Source: Gammaproteobacteria bacterium (GTDB taxonomy: Bacteria > Pseudomonadota > Gammaproteobacteria > Pseudomonadales > Porticoccaceae). From it: a stretch of 58,788 bases of DNA. The notes under the pieces are model-generated. The model had not been told where the DNA came from, made no database searches, and saw nothing but the letters and a program-made list of their open reading frames with translations. Both the position numbers and the translations under genes were made by a program. This document shows, piece after piece, positions 43,141 through 53,360 of the stretch. How positions within the stretch are numbered: position 1 is the first letter of the stretch; each line of letters opens with the position of its first letter. Location: contig JAGPUW010000027.1 in the NCBI GenBank assembly GCA_018069465.1, positions 1 through 58,788 of the forward strand, written 5' to 3'.

Positions 43141-43149
43141 CAGATAGCT

Positions 43150-43323
43150 TTATAGCCGGGCCTGTGCGGAAATAAACCTCAGCTTCCACCATGTAATAAA
43201 TATGGGCACGGCCACATTGAACCAGACGGCGGTAAACATTAGCCTGTAAAAAACGTCTGTGGTGAATACTTGCTGCTTCACATAGGCGATATCCATCACC
43301 ACGAAGGCCGCTGCGCACACCAA
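43150..43323 (-). CDS. Small membrane protein or 5'-truncated remnant
   Basis: This minus-strand frame of 57 codons (TTG or GTG start at 43323/43320) gives 'SLVCAAAFVVMDIAYV' and 'LMFTAVWFNVAVPIFITWWKLRF', two plausible membrane spans with a basic end. A TGA lies just five codons upstream. Codon choice and hydrophobicity make it look like real protein rather than noise, possibly the tail of a lost gene. It converges with the metal permease, whose stop is 10 bases away. I recognise no family. Confidence 0.35.
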   Translation of the reverse strand: MVCAAAFVVMDIAYVKQQVFTTDVFYRLMFTAVWFNVAVPIFITWWKLRFISAQARL

Positions 43324-43390
43324 TGAGCTATGTAGTCAATAAGACAGTTATAATCCAGACACCCGCAAGCACAGCCAATGGAAAGAAAAA

Positions 43391-44215
43391 ATGACCCTCG
43401 ATGTAGAAGCAGATGACACCTTTAAAGAACTGGAGCTAAAGGGCTGGAACCAAAAAGCCAGAGATTATGGTGACTACGCGGGAAAAATAACCCTGCAGGC
43501 CGTCGAACCCCTGCTCAATGCCGTCGAGGTTGGCCCCGGCAGTGTCTTTCTCGATATCGCCACCGGCCCCGGTTACACCGCAGGCGCCGCGCAGGCTCGT
43601 GGGGCCATTGCCACGGGGGTCGATTTTTCAGCGGCGATGATCGGCGAGGCTTCGCGCAATTATCCCAAGGCCCTATTTTATGAGGGTGACGCCGAGCATC
43701 TGGTTTTTCCCAGCGGCTTTTTCGATGCCGCGGCATGCCCTTTTGGCTTATTGCATATGGCCAACCCCGACAGGGCGATTAGTGAAGCCTGGCGCATATT
43801 AAAACCGGGTGGCAAGTTCGCTTTTACGGTTTGGGCAGCACCTGAAAAACATGCCTTTTTCGAATTGGTACTCGGTGCTATTTCGCGCCACGGTGCAATG
43901 GATGTTGCACTGCCGGAGGCACCACCCTTTTTCCGCTTTAGCGATCCGGGCGAAAGCCGCGGAGCCCTTGAAAAAACGGGGTTTAGCGATATCGACATCA
44001 GTGAGCTAGTGCTTCATTGGCAACCCAGTAACGGTCAGCAGCTACTTGATACGATTTACAAAAGCACCGTGCGCACGGCGATGTTACTTGAAGCCCAGGA
44101 GGAGGACGCTCGCGAGAAAATCCACAGCGATATTATTGCCGCTGTCTCTGCATCCACTGGCCCCGTCAATCTACCCTGGCCCGCCCTTATCGCCGTCGCC
44201 AGAAAGCCTCTTTAA
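43391..44215 (+). CDS. Class I SAM-dependent methyltransferase (UbiE-like)
   Basis: This 274-residue methyltransferase has motif I 'VFLDIATGPGYTAGAAQ' near residue 55, the acidic strand 2 end in 'VDFSAAMI', 'FDAAACPFGLLHM' and 'RILKPGGKFAFTVW'. It is like the UbiE/COQ5-type group, but the substrate is unknown. It follows an opposite-strand small ORF and ends at a strong bidirectional terminator shared with the hydrolase gene. Confidence 0.88.
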   Translation: MTLDVEADDTFKELELKGWNQKARDYGDYAGKITLQAVEPLLNAVEVGPGSVFLDIATGPGYTAGAAQARGAIATGVDFSAAMIGEASRNYPKALFYEGDAEHLVFPSGFFDAAACPFGLLHMANPDRAISEAWRILKPGGKFAFTVWAAPEKHAFFELVLGAISRHGAMDVALPEAPPFFRFSDPGESRGALEKTGFSDIDISELVLHWQPSNGQQLLDTIYKSTVRTAMLLEAQEEDAREKIHSDIIAAVSASTGPVNLPWPALIAVARKPL

Positions 44216-44248
44216 GCATTAAAAACACGCTGCCCAAACAAACGAGGG

Positions 44249-44293
44249 CGCAATAAAAAAGCCCTGGCTATTAACCAGGGCTTTTTTATTGCG
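44249..44293. terminator. Bidirectional intrinsic terminator, perfect 19-bp stem
   Basis: CGCAATAAAAAAGCCCTGG, a 7-base loop, then its exact complement. The A/T tracts give a U-run for both strands. It serves the convergent methyltransferase (+) and hydrolase (-) genes. Confidence 0.93.
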
Positions 44294-44327
44294 ATACTTT
44301 ATTAAGTACCCGTTTTAAGCACCAGTA

Positions 44328-45209
44328 CTAGGCAGCCGTTTTTTCTTTGACGTATTCACCAATGCGCGAAATCGCTTTACGACCGTCAGTGAGCTGGGGG
44401 AAAAACAAGTGCCAAACGTGGATCATGTCCTGCCACTCTTCAAGAATCACCTCAACACCCGCCGCTTTAGCATTTTTGCACAGGGTTTCTGAATCACTGT
44501 ACAAGGTTTCTGCCGAACCCACTTGAATCAACAAGGGAGGTAGGCCCGTTAAATCGGCGTGAATCGGTGACGCCGTGGGTGATTGAATGTCGCCAGCACC
44601 GATATAAACCTTACCCATTGGCGCGATCAAATCGTAACTCACCATGGGGTCAATATCTTTGCGGCTTTGGTAGGTTTCACCCGTCGCCTCAAGGTCAGCC
44701 CAGGGTGATATACAAACACCGGCTGCGGGCAGTGGGTGTTTGCCTTCACGCAAGCCAACCAAAGTACCGACCGTCAGGCCACCACCGGCGGAATCGCCTG
44801 CGATAACAATTTTATCAGCGCTATAACCATTGCTTAACAACCACAGGTAGGCGCAAATCGAATCATCCACTGCCGCCGGATAAACGTGCTCGGGTGCCAA
44901 ACGGTAGTCCACAGCCAGAGCCTGACAGCCAGCGGCACGGGCCAGCTCAGCTACCACCGCCCGGTGACTACTCAAAGAGCCAATAACATAACCACCACCG
45001 TGAACGTACATAATAATGCGCTGCGTATCTGCGCCCGGTGGGGTGTGCAATTCACAGGGTACACCAGCGGCGTCGATGACTTTGACATCGACATCATCCG
45101 CTACGGGTGAAGCCATGCCATCAAACTGGGCGCGCATTTCATCGAGTGTGCCGCCCAGAGGGTTGGCTTTTAATTGCTCGATAAGTCCTTCAATTTCACT
45201 TGCCGACAT
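44328..45209 (-). CDS. HSL-family (type IV) alpha/beta-hydrolase
   Basis: This 293-residue esterase has the oxyanion motif HGGGYVIGS, nucleophile elbow GDSAGG near residue 148, and a terminal His in 'MIHVW'. The acidic triad residue is uncertain: 'VGSAETLYSD' has Glu where many members have Asp-Pro-Leu. The family hydrolyses short esters and lactones. It is divergent from a Baeyer-Villiger-type monooxygenase, which would supply such esters from ketones, a sensible pairing (inference). Confidence 0.92.
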   Translation of the reverse strand: MSASEIEGLIEQLKANPLGGTLDEMRAQFDGMASPVADDVDVKVIDAAGVPCELHTPPGADTQRIIMYVHGGGYVIGSLSSHRAVVAELARAAGCQALAVDYRLAPEHVYPAAVDDSICAYLWLLSNGYSADKIVIAGDSAGGGLTVGTLVGLREGKHPLPAAGVCISPWADLEATGETYQSRKDIDPMVSYDLIAPMGKVYIGAGDIQSPTASPIHADLTGLPPLLIQVGSAETLYSDSETLCKNAKAAGVEVILEEWQDMIHVWHLFFPQLTDGRKAISRIGEYVKEKTAA

Positions 45210-45421
45210 AATTACTTTCTTCCTGTTAAGTTAAAGTACAAAACTATTCATTACCCCACCATGCTAACCCGCCAGGCCGAACTGCGGCAAGAGTATTGCC
45301 GGCATCCGACACCACAACGACAAAGACTAAGTTATTGCTGAAATTATGACGTCCCCTCAAGGCCTCATTTGCTGGCCGTAAATACTATTTAGGGCACACG
45401 TTTGGGGGTCACAAAAGAGCC

Positions 45422-45435
45422 TTACGCAAGCGTTA
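45422..45435. promoter_or_regulatory. Operator-like palindrome between divergent hydrolase and monooxygenase genes
   Basis: TTACGCAAGCGTTA has matching halves TnACGC and GCGTnA. It lies in the 354-base gap (45210-45563) that separates the two divergent genes, about 130 bases before the monooxygenase start. It suits a TetR-like dimer. No regulator gene is adjacent. The rest of the gap holds no ORF that I can support. Confidence 0.4.
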
Positions 45436-45563
45436 ACAAGGGTGCTAATATCCGCCATCACATTCTAAGAAGATGCTAGCAAATGCTCTGCTGCTTCCAC
45501 ACACGGCAGTTTAGTGCCTCTGACTAAGCACGATAAATTTAACTAAACCAATAAGGTATTACC

Positions 45564-47111
45564 ATGACAGAGACAGCATTGGATCATGTTCTTGATCTAC
45601 CGCCACAGGCGGAAAAACCCCTGATCGATTACGAAACCGTAATTATCGGCTCAGGTATTTGCGGCATTGGTGCCGGTATTCGCATGATCAAGGACGGCCT
45701 CGGCGATTTCGTCATCCTCGAAAAGGCCGACGATGTCGGCGGCACCTGGCGCGACAATACCTACCCGGGACTGGCCGTCGACATCCCCTCGCTGAGCTAT
45801 TCTTTTTCTTTTGAGCAAAACCCCAACTGGTCCAGCCTCTATGCGCCGGGCAAAGAAATGAAAGCCTACGTCGACCACTGCACCCAAAAATATGGCATTC
45901 GCCCCCATATGCGTTACAACGAAGATGTCAGCGAATCTATTTACGATGAGTTGAACAACGTCTGGGTCACGCGCACCAAGGCCGGAAACACCTATGTTTC
46001 ACGCTACCTAGTCAGTGCGACTGGCTTCCTCACCCTGCCGAAACTGCCCATGATTAAGGGCATCGAAAAATTTGAAGGCAAGACTATTCACACCGGCCGC
46101 TGGGATCACGACTACGACCTGAACGGCAAGCGCGTCGCGGTTATTGGCACCGGGGCCACCAGCATTCAGCTAGTGCCCGAGATTGCCGACAAAGTGAAAT
46201 CTATCGACGTTTACCAGCGCACCGCTATTTGGTTACTGCCTAAGACAGCAATGACCTTCGGGCCAAAGCTGCAAAAAGCCTTTGCCAAAATACCCGGCCT
46301 ACAAAATATGGCACGTCAGTTGACCATTCTTTTCACCGACGTGGTGATGATCAACTTACTGATTTTTAATAAGTACTTTTCACCAGCCGGCAAGAAACTG
46401 CAGAACATCTGTATCAAACATATTCGCGATCAGGTTAACGACCCCGCCACGCAGGAAGCCTTAATTCCAAAATATGATTTTGGCTGTAAGCGCCCAAGCT
46501 TTACCAGCAAGTTTTACCCGGTCTTTAATAAAGACCACGCTGAGCTGGTGACCACACCCATCCAGGAAATCACCGAAAATGCCATGGTCACTAGCGATGG
46601 CACTGTGCGTGAAATTGACACCTTAATTTGCGCCACTGGCTTTGAGGTTTTTCAAAAAGGCAGCGTGCCCACCTTTAAAGTTGAAGGTAAAGGTGGTGCC
46701 GATTTGAGTGACTATTGGGAAGAAAACCGCTACCAGGCCTACGAGGGTTCAACCGTGCCCGGCTACCCCAACTTCTTCCTGATGTTTGGCCCCTACAGCG
46801 TTTGTACCGCCTCCTGGTTTGGCATGGTCGATACACAGTCCAAGCACCTGGTGCGCTGCATCAGCGCCGCCAAAAAACGTGGCGGCAACTATATTGAGGT
46901 GAAAAAATCAGCCAACGATCGTAACTTTGAGAAAATGCAGAGCCGCACTCATCTGACTATTTTCAAATTCGGCGATTGTGCGAAATCTAACAGCTACTAC
47001 TTCGATCGCCACGGTGACAGTCCAACCATTCGCCCCACCATGGGCTTTGTACACTGGCTGGCCAGTCGTTTTATGAGCATTACTAAAAACTACAATATCG
47101 ACACAAAATAA
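45564..47111 (+). CDS. Flavin-dependent monooxygenase, Baeyer-Villiger type
   Basis: This 515-residue FAD/NADPH monooxygenase has the FAD motif GSGICGIGAG near 29, the Baeyer-Villiger fingerprint FEGKTIHTGRWDHD near 170 (FxGxxxHxxxW), and the NADPH motif GTGATS. It would insert oxygen into ketones, making esters or lactones, or oxidise N/S compounds. It is followed by an intrinsic terminator. The divergent hydrolase may open the products. The substrate is unknown; cyclic or steroid ketones are plausible. Confidence 0.92.
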   Translation: MTETALDHVLDLPPQAEKPLIDYETVIIGSGICGIGAGIRMIKDGLGDFVILEKADDVGGTWRDNTYPGLAVDIPSLSYSFSFEQNPNWSSLYAPGKEMKAYVDHCTQKYGIRPHMRYNEDVSESIYDELNNVWVTRTKAGNTYVSRYLVSATGFLTLPKLPMIKGIEKFEGKTIHTGRWDHDYDLNGKRVAVIGTGATSIQLVPEIADKVKSIDVYQRTAIWLLPKTAMTFGPKLQKAFAKIPGLQNMARQLTILFTDVVMINLLIFNKYFSPAGKKLQNICIKHIRDQVNDPATQEALIPKYDFGCKRPSFTSKFYPVFNKDHAELVTTPIQEITENAMVTSDGTVREIDTLICATGFEVFQKGSVPTFKVEGKGGADLSDYWEENRYQAYEGSTVPGYPNFFLMFGPYSVCTASWFGMVDTQSKHLVRCISAAKKRGGNYIEVKKSANDRNFEKMQSRTHLTIFKFGDCAKSNSYYFDRHGDSPTIRPTMGFVHWLASRFMSITKNYNIDTK

Positions 47112-47127
47112 ACGTTTATTTTGATTT

Positions 47128-47166
47128 AAAAAAAACCGACAAGTAATATTATTTGTCGGTTTTTTT
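47128..47166. terminator. Bidirectional intrinsic terminator after the monooxygenase
   Basis: An A-run plus CCGACAA, a ~10-base loop, TTGTCGG and seven T. It ends the monooxygenase (+) and, read the other way, the enoyl-CoA hydratase gene (-). Confidence 0.9.
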
Positions 47167-47197
47167 ATTGCCACAGAAAACTTATCTGCGTTAAATG

Positions 47198-47920
47198 TTA
47201 CTGATACATTTTTGCTGTAAACCCCATATCGAGGCCCAGCTCAATCGCCTTTCCCAAAGGCAAATCCGCAGCTCGACGCAGTGTTTGTTTCGTCAGCCAT
47301 AGTGCATCAGCATTAAAACTCGCCAGTTGCTCAGCCATTTTTGTCGCCTCTGACAAGACCTGATCATCCGCCACGATACGATTAATCATACCCAAAGCCA
47401 GAGCTTTTTCTGCATCGATATTGTCACACAAAGTAAGCAGTTCAAAAGCCGCTTTACGACCAATTTGGTGCACCAGCGTGGGCGTCACCCCCGTTGCCGC
47501 AAGGCCCAACCGCACCTCCGGATAGCCAAAGATTGCCGACTGCCCTGCCACCACCAGGTCACAACTAATAGCCAGGTTGCAACCACCGCCGAGTACATAG
47601 CCCTGCACGGCAGCAATCAATGGTGTGTTCATGGCAACCAGTTGGCCATAAAAACCCATCACCCGAGTCAGGCCCGCTGCGACTTCTCGCGCTGGCGCGG
47701 GATTGTCGGCATCCCAGTCTGACAAGTCGGCACCGGCACTAAAGGCTCGCCCCTCACCAGTAATAACAATCACGGCAACACCCTGATCGTCATCAGCAAC
47801 ATGCAGTTCTCGTGCCAAATCGTCAACTAGCGACTCACTCATGGCATTTAATTTGTCGGGCCGATTCATTGAGATAAAACGGATGGCGCCCTGATTTCGC
47901 ACAAGAATTAAATCACTCAT
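47198..47920 (-). CDS. Enoyl-CoA hydratase/isomerase family protein
   Basis: This 240-residue crotonase has the oxyanion-hole segments 'AFSAGADLSD' and 'GYVLGGGCNLAIS', and 'FGYPEVRLGLAATG' with a Glu in the typical catalytic place. It likely hydrates a 2-enoyl-CoA or isomerises a related thioester in beta-oxidation. It is transcribed after a gene for an exported protein of unknown function, 14 bases upstream. Confidence 0.92.
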   Translation of the reverse strand: MSDLILVRNQGAIRFISMNRPDKLNAMSESLVDDLARELHVADDDQGVAVIVITGEGRAFSAGADLSDWDADNPAPAREVAAGLTRVMGFYGQLVAMNTPLIAAVQGYVLGGGCNLAISCDLVVAGQSAIFGYPEVRLGLAATGVTPTLVHQIGRKAAFELLTLCDNIDAEKALALGMINRIVADDQVLSEATKMAEQLASFNADALWLTKQTLRRAADLPLGKAIELGLDMGFTAKMYQ

Positions 47921-47934
47921 AAAAACTCCATATT

Positions 47935-48495
47935 TTATAAACCGTTACCGACTTCAAAAGGTATTTTGACAACTTCATCATCGAGCACAACGCCCCCTCC
48001 AAATTCAACGATGAGGGTATAAAACCCCGCTTTCGAAAAATCGAGACGACTCTCAATAAACCCCCGTGGAATGCCTTGTTGAAAACTCTCATTAATAATC
48101 TGCCCACTGGCTAGCGCCTCGGCTGAGGGTTCGCGCTGCTCGTGATAGATAAACTTGAGTGCCACTGATCGATCACGCAAGTCCTTATCGATGAAATCTA
48201 AAGTAATTTTAGTCTCCCCGAGGCTGGGTAACTTTTCGCAAAAGGCACGCGGGTAATCAAGCCCCGTCGACTTTATTACAGACCGTTGGTAGGCTGAAAA
48301 GTGCACTTTGTAAGGTGCGCTGCCGTAAACACAATCAAGGGCAATTACGGCATCATTGCTGAACTCAAGTTGCTCAAAAGCAGGTTTTTTTTCAACCTCT
48401 TCCAGCTCTTGCCGAGGACTGAAACTATGAACAATGGCAAAACCAATCAACAGGGAAACCAGAGCCGTACAAAATTTTAAAAGTTTAATTTTCAT
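47935..48495 (-). CDS. Exported or membrane-anchored protein of unknown function
   Basis: This 186-residue protein has an N-terminal signal/anchor (LLKFCTALVSLLIGFAIVHSF) and a soluble domain with two Cys ('ALDCVYGS', 'RAFCEKLP') that could form a disulphide. Beta-rich C-terminal text follows ('GFYTLIVEFGGGVVLDDEVVKIPF'), resembling an Ig-like sandwich. I do not recognise a family. The enoyl-CoA hydratase gene follows on the same strand; a functional tie is unproven. Confidence 0.65.
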   Translation of the reverse strand: MKIKLLKFCTALVSLLIGFAIVHSFSPRQELEEVEKKPAFEQLEFSNDAVIALDCVYGSAPYKVHFSAYQRSVIKSTGLDYPRAFCEKLPSLGETKITLDFIDKDLRDRSVALKFIYHEQREPSAEALASGQIINESFQQGIPRGFIESRLDFSKAGFYTLIVEFGGGVVLDDEVVKIPFEVGNGL

Positions 48496-48708
48496 ACAAT
48501 CATCTCAAAAGAATTCAATATTTTGTGACCTCGCTCTTTTGTAGAGCAGTAATTGTCGCTTCGCTGTATTGACTCAGGCAAGCAAAAGGTGGATGCTAAT
48601 TTTATAAACAGAATTATAAGAACGGATAACTGATAATTTTAATGGCAAGGAGAGCGCCGTACTAGCTAAACTTTATCTTTCAGCAGTAGACTACTAAGAG
48701 TCGCCTCA

Positions 48709-51700
48709 ATGAAACTACGCTGGCAATTAACGCTAATAATTCTCTTCAGCCTAGCACTAAACAGTCTGGTAAATATACTGCTAGCCCTGTATCAACAGCG
48801 CCAGTTACTCGAAGCCAGCCATCAAGCACTCGACCAAACGCTAATTGCCAGTAATACATTCAATCTGTTGCTCGCAAGTGCGATTTCAGCCAGCGCCCTA
48901 CTCTGCCTTGGCTATTTTTTTGCCCGTAAAATCACCACCCCCATAACCAGGCTGACCGAGGATATCAGCGAGTTTGATGGCAATGCACCCATCATCACCA
49001 TTGAGGTCAAAGACGATTTTGAAGAATTGCGCCAACTACGCAATGCCTTTATTAGTGTTGCAGGCATACAGAAAAGCGCTCTTAAGCAATCCTACAATCG
49101 AGAGCAAGAGCTAGCAGTAACCCTCAACAGCATTGGTGATGCGGTAATTACAACTGACGCCAATGGCCTTGTGGTGTATATGAACCCAGTGGCCGAACAG
49201 TTAACAGCCTGGTCAGTAGAAGCCGCCATGGGCATGACGCTAAAGAGTATTTTTCCTCTTATTGATGCCTCCACCCGCGAGCCCATTGACAGCCCCGCCG
49301 ACAAGGTTCTGAACGGCGGTGAAATCGTCCACCTCAGTAATCACACCACACTACTGGCAAAAGATGGTAGTGAACACCATATTGCCGATTCTGCAGCCCC
49401 TATACGCGCTAGCGATAATACCATCCTCGGTATGGTACTGGTCTTTAATGATGTCACCGAAGAGTATCGTTTGCGTGAAAGGGCCAAAGCTGTTCACCAA
49501 CAAATGCAGGGGCTGCTTAATGGGCTGCGCACCACCACAGGTATTCTCGACTGCGACGGCACCCTGGTGTTTACCAACGACACGCCACTTAAAGCCGCCG
49601 AAATCACTATAACGGATGTCATTGGCAAGAAGTTTTGGGACTGCCCCTGGTGGAACTACTCTACCGAGGTTCAGGCCTTAATCAAGATTGATGTCAGCCA
49701 GGCAGCGGCAGGACAATCAACTAGCCGAGACGTATTGGGTCATTCACCCCAGGGTTTATTCTGGATTCAGCTCAACATCTACCCCGTGCGAGATGAAAGT
49801 GGGAGTATCATTCAGCTAGTGGCAGAAGGTGTGCGAATACACAAACGTAAAATAGCCGAGGAGGAGTTGCGCGAGTCGAGCCAGCACCTCAAAGTCTACC
49901 GCGATCAATCTCCACTGGCGATTATCGAATGGAAGTACGTTGATTCTAACGGCGAAGTTACCGGCTGGAATAGAGCCGCCGAAAAAATGTTTGGTTACAG
50001 TTTTGCCGAAGTAGAAGGGAAAACGCCCCAATTCCTCTCCCCTCCAGGACTAGAATTAAAAATAGACCGGCATATCGCGGGCCTGCACACCGGCTCTGGC
50101 AGTGAAACCCTGATTTCAAAGAGCCTCACTAAAGACGGCCACATTATTTACTGTCAATGGTATAACGCCCCCCTTTTAGACAGCGAGGGCAAGCTTATTG
50201 GCTGCGGCTCAATTTTGCGCGATATTACCGCCGAGCGGGACGCCCAACATGCACTCTTAATCAGTGAAGGCGAACAGAGCGACATACTCAGTTCTATGCG
50301 CGAAGCCGTCATCACAGTCGACGAATCAGGTACTGTACTGACCTTCAACAGAGCCGCAGAAAAATTATTTGGCTACAGCGCCAGCGAAATTATCCACCAG
50401 AGTGTCGCTCAATTAATACCTGAACCCCATAGTCGTGAATTTGCACAAAACATGGCCAATTACCTGAAAACGGGCAACCCCAGTAAACTGGGTGCCGGTG
50501 GCGAAATACAGGCCCTACGCCAAAATGGTGAGCTCTTCCCTACCCGTCTATCGGTCGCTGAGTTTAGTACGAGCAAAGATGGCAGGCGTCGCTTTATTAC
50601 CACCTGCCAGGATTTAAGTCACATAAAACAGCAGGAGGAGCAACTGCGCCGCAGCCAGAAAATGGATGCTCTGGGCAAGCTCACCGGCGGTATTGCCCAC
50701 GACTTCAACAATATGCTCGGCGTTGTCTCCGGCTACGCTGAGTTATTACAGGGCGCGCTCATCGACCAACCCAAGCTGGCGAAATACGCCAACGAAATCA
50801 CCCACGCAGGGCAGCGTGGTGCCAAACTCACTCAACGCCTTCTGGCTTTTGCCCGCAACGACACAAGCCCCGCTACCACAGAACTAGTGGATATCAATGC
50901 TTTACTGCACAGCCAACAACATATGCTGGAAAAAACCCTAACGCCACGAATTGCTCTGGTTCTAGGCCTGGGGGAAGACCTTTGGCCGGTCAAGGTAGAC
51001 GCTGGCGAACTGGAAGACGCCATTCTTAATATGTGTATTAATGCCATGCATGCCATGGAACATAGTGACAATTGTCAACTGAGTATTCGCACCCGCAACG
51101 AAGAGATTGGCGTCATAGATGGTCTCGCGCTACAGCTCTCGCCCGGTGACTATGTTCTCGCCAGCATCACTGATAGCGGTTGCGGTATGGACAAAGAGAC
51201 CCAGGAGCAGGTATTCGACCCATTCTTCTCCACCAAGGGCAGCGAGGGAACAGGGCTCGGCCTCTCTCAAGTCTACGGCTTTATTAAACAGAGCAAGGGC
51301 GCTGTTAAAGTTTACTCGGAAATAAATCAGGGCACGCAATTTGTTTTCTACTTCCCTCGCGCACCCATCAGCGACGACCAACAAGATACCGCGCTCATCA
51401 CTGACATTCAGCCAGCAAATAGGCAGGCAAGTATACTCATCGTCGATGACGAACCCGCTTTACTGGCCCTGAATAAAGAGATTTTAAGTCAGCAGGGCTA
51501 CCATCTGTTCACCGCAGAAAATGCCCATGACGCATTAGAGATCCTCGATAAAGAGCCCATCAATTTACTCATATCAGATGTCATAATGCCCGATATGGAC
51601 GGCTGCCAACTACTCTCCATCGTCCATGAAAAGCATCCGCAAGTCATCACCCAACTCGCCAGTGGCTTCACCGGCGACCATCACACTAACGAAATTATCA

Positions 51701-51804
51701 ATCAACACCCCCAGGAGTTACTCCACAAGCCCTACAATGCCAAAGCTCTGTTAAAACGAGTCTTTGATTTATTGGCCGCTCAAGAGAATGTAGAAAAAGC
51801 CTAA
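48709..51804 (+). CDS. Multi-PAS hybrid sensor histidine kinase
   Basis: This 1,031-residue protein has two membrane spans (about 5-27 and 54-72) with a short ~25-residue periplasmic loop, HAMP (73-125), four PAS domains (about 140-250, 265-385, 390-510, 520-635), HisKA with phospho-His664 (IAHDFNN), HATPase with 'NMCINAM', 'DSGCGM' and '[11 protein letters not shown]', and a C-terminal receiver with phospho-Asp957 ([13 protein letters not shown]). The loop is too short to sense a big ligand, so the PAS domains probably detect redox or small molecules inside. No regulator gene is next to it. The 5' gap has no ORF. Confidence 0.93.
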   Translation: MKLRWQLTLIILFSLALNSLVNILLALYQQRQLLEASHQALDQTLIASNTFNLLLASAISASALLCLGYFFARKITTPITRLTEDISEFDGNAPIITIEVKDDFEELRQLRNAFISVAGIQKSALKQSYNREQELAVTLNSIGDAVITTDANGLVVYMNPVAEQLTAWSVEAAMGMTLKSIFPLIDASTREPIDSPADKVLNGGEIVHLSNHTTLLAKDGSEHHIADSAAPIRASDNTILGMVLVFNDVTEEYRLRERAKAVHQQMQGLLNGLRTTTGILDCDGTLVFTNDTPLKAAEITITDVIGKKFWDCPWWNYSTEVQALIKIDVSQAAAGQSTSRDVLGHSPQGLFWIQLNIYPVRDESGSIIQLVAEGVRIHKRKIAEEELRESSQHLKVYRDQSPLAIIEWKYVDSNGEVTGWNRAAEKMFGYSFAEVEGKTPQFLSPPGLELKIDRHIAGLHTGSGSETLISKSLTKDGHIIYCQWYNAPLLDSEGKLIGCGSILRDITAERDAQHALLISEGEQSDILSSMREAVITVDESGTVLTFNRAAEKLFGYSASEIIHQSVAQLIPEPHSREFAQNMANYLKTGNPSKLGAGGEIQALRQNGELFPTRLSVAEFSTSKDGRRRFITTCQDLSHIKQQEEQLRRSQKMDALGKLTGGIAHDFNNMLGVVSGYAELLQGALIDQPKLAKYANEITHAGQRGAKLTQRLLAFARNDTSPATTELVDINALLHSQQHMLEKTLTPRIALVLGLGEDLWPVKVDAGELEDAILNMCINAMHAMEHSDNCQLSIRTRNEEIGVIDGLALQLSPGDYVLASITDSGCGMDKETQEQVFDPFFSTKGSEGTGLGLSQVYGFIKQSKGAVKVYSEINQGTQFVFYFPRAPISDDQQDTALITDIQPANRQASILIVDDEPALLALNKEILSQQGYHLFTAENAHDALEILDKEPINLLISDVIMPDMDGCQLLSIVHEKHPQVITQLASGFTGDHHTNEIINQHPQELLHKPYNAKALLKRVFDLLAAQENVEKA

Positions 51805-51994
51805 CCACAAGGCGTCACACAGAACTGAAGCCTGAGCCCAGAAGGCGTTTATCTTTGCATCCAAGTACCCATAAAACAGCCCTGCCAAATAATTAACAAC
51901 ACTCCCTGAAATATTCTTAAAGCCTTAAACGACGCCGAGCCGCACGATTAATTCGCCAAAACCCGAACTTCAAAATGGCTTGCTTATGCCAGAG

Positions 51995-52014
51995 CACTGT
52001 ATAAAATAACAGTA
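51995..52014 (+). promoter_or_regulatory. SOS box of lexA
   Basis: CACTGTATAAAATAACAGTA has the CTG-N10-CAG core (51997-52012) of the LexA-binding site and lies 43 bases before the lexA ATG. It predicts lexA autorepression. Confidence 0.93.
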
Positions 52015-52056
52015 TATCTATCTATACTTACTGAACCTGATAAAGGCGGACAAATA

Positions 52057-52671
52057 ATGGCGAAAGGTCTAACGGCACGGCAAAAACAAATTATCGATCT
52101 TATTCAACGTCATATAGACGACACCGGATTCCCCCCCACTCGCGCTGAAATTGCAAAAGAACTGGGCTTTCGTTCTGCCAATGCGGCAGAAGAACATCTC
52201 AGAGCCTTGCATCGCAAAGGGGCTATCGAGATGATTCCCGGAGCTTCACGTGGCATTCGTATTGTCGAAGATAACAACGCACCCAAAGGCATACCCATCG
52301 TAGGGCAAGTTGCGGCTGGAAACCCCATTTTGGCCGCAGAAAATATTGATGATTATTGTGAAGTGCCGGCCCAGCTTTTCCACCCCTCAGCAGACTTCTT
52401 TTTACGGGTTCGCGGAGAAAGCATGCAGGATATAGGCATACTTGATGGCGACTTACTCGCCGTACACAGCACCCCTGTCGCTGAAAACGGTCAGGTCGTC
52501 GTAGCCCGAATTGGTGATGAGGTGACCGTCAAACGACTGAAAAAAACCCGCAGTCGCTACATTATCTCTCTATTGCCGGAGAATGCCCTTTTCGAACCCA
52601 TAACCGTTGATTTGCGCGAACAAGAGTTTGCCATTGAAGGCGTCTATGCGGGGGTTATTCGCACTCACTAA
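52057..52671 (+). CDS. lexA: LexA repressor of the SOS response
   Basis: This 204-residue LexA has the winged-helix DNA reader '[21 protein letters not shown]' (about 28-50), the Ala-Gly self-cleavage site in VAAGNP, and the Ser-Lys protease dyad with Ser in [13 protein letters not shown] and Lys in 'VTVKRLKK'. RecA filaments trigger cleavage and derepress DNA-repair genes. Its own SOS box lies just upstream. In Pseudomonas sulA follows; here the 246 bases downstream hold no sulA. Confidence 0.98.
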   Translation: MAKGLTARQKQIIDLIQRHIDDTGFPPTRAEIAKELGFRSANAAEEHLRALHRKGAIEMIPGASRGIRIVEDNNAPKGIPIVGQVAAGNPILAAENIDDYCEVPAQLFHPSADFFLRVRGESMQDIGILDGDLLAVHSTPVAENGQVVVARIGDEVTVKRLKKTRSRYIISLLPENALFEPITVDLREQEFAIEGVYAGVIRTH

Positions 52672-52917
52672 GCAAGCGGGGAAATATCAAGAAATGGCTC
52701 GCGCTATAATTGCTGAGCAGTAGAGGTAACATTTAAGGTAGGAATCTCAAAACCCGCATCTAGCTGCCGATAGTCGCGCAGATGAACGACATCTATAAAA
52801 AGAAAGGCAATAACTATAAAGGGAATAACAAAGAGAGGCTTTATCAGCGAACAACAGCGGCACCGATGGCCGCCTGGAGAAATACCCGGTCTGGAAAACC
52901 CGGCTTAGAAAAACACC

Positions 52918-53160
52918 TCAGTGCAGCACGCGCTGCTCAAGGTCCTCTTCTTCTGCAGGGGGCTCGTTACCGAGCATCTCGACGGCATCTATGCCTGCAT
53001 CTATCATGGCCTTGGCAACATCCATACTACCTTCACGAAGATAGTAAAGAGCTTCTTCCGAAAAACTGATACGTATTAAAGGCTCGCCTTGTTCATCGGT
53101 GCGCTGCAGCACGACTTCGCCGTCGGGCAACATAACGATTTCATAGAAGGAAGAGGACAT
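52918..53160 (-). CDS. Small conserved gammaproteobacterial protein
   Basis: This 80-residue acidic protein begins 'SSFYEIVMLPDGEVVLQRTDE' and continues 'PLIRISFSEEALYYLREGSMDVAKAMIDAGIDAVE'. I recall similar short proteins beside lexA/topA in Pseudomonas, but know no function. It is convergent with lexA. The 246 bases between them hold only a low-quality frame on the plus strand that overlaps this gene. Confidence 0.75.
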   Translation of the reverse strand: MSSSFYEIVMLPDGEVVLQRTDEQGEPLIRISFSEEALYYLREGSMDVAKAMIDAGIDAVEMLGNEPPAEEEDLEQRVLH

Positions 53161-53360
53161 TTAGGTTCCAAGGTCAGTGCTTAAACCTCGATGATAGCAG
53201 AAAAACTGCCACTATATGTCTGCAATTAATAGCCCGCCCCATAGACGTGAAATAATACGCAAACGCAGCAAGATCAAGTTCTCAGGTGATGCAGAAATTT
53301 GAAGAGTGGCTATTATTAATAGATTTTTTGTCGCTGAAGGAATCAGCAATCTTTGATAAA

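Noticed and set aside
52782-53069. 95-codon frame after lexA (possible sulA)
   Set aside because: It is Lys/Arg-rich without SulA features and lies mostly opposite a better minus-strand small protein gene.
53300-53345. GCTGA-TTCCT-TCAGC hairpin after tRNA-Asp as a terminator
   Set aside because: On the tRNA strand it is followed by an A-run, not a T-run, and the stem is only five base pairs.
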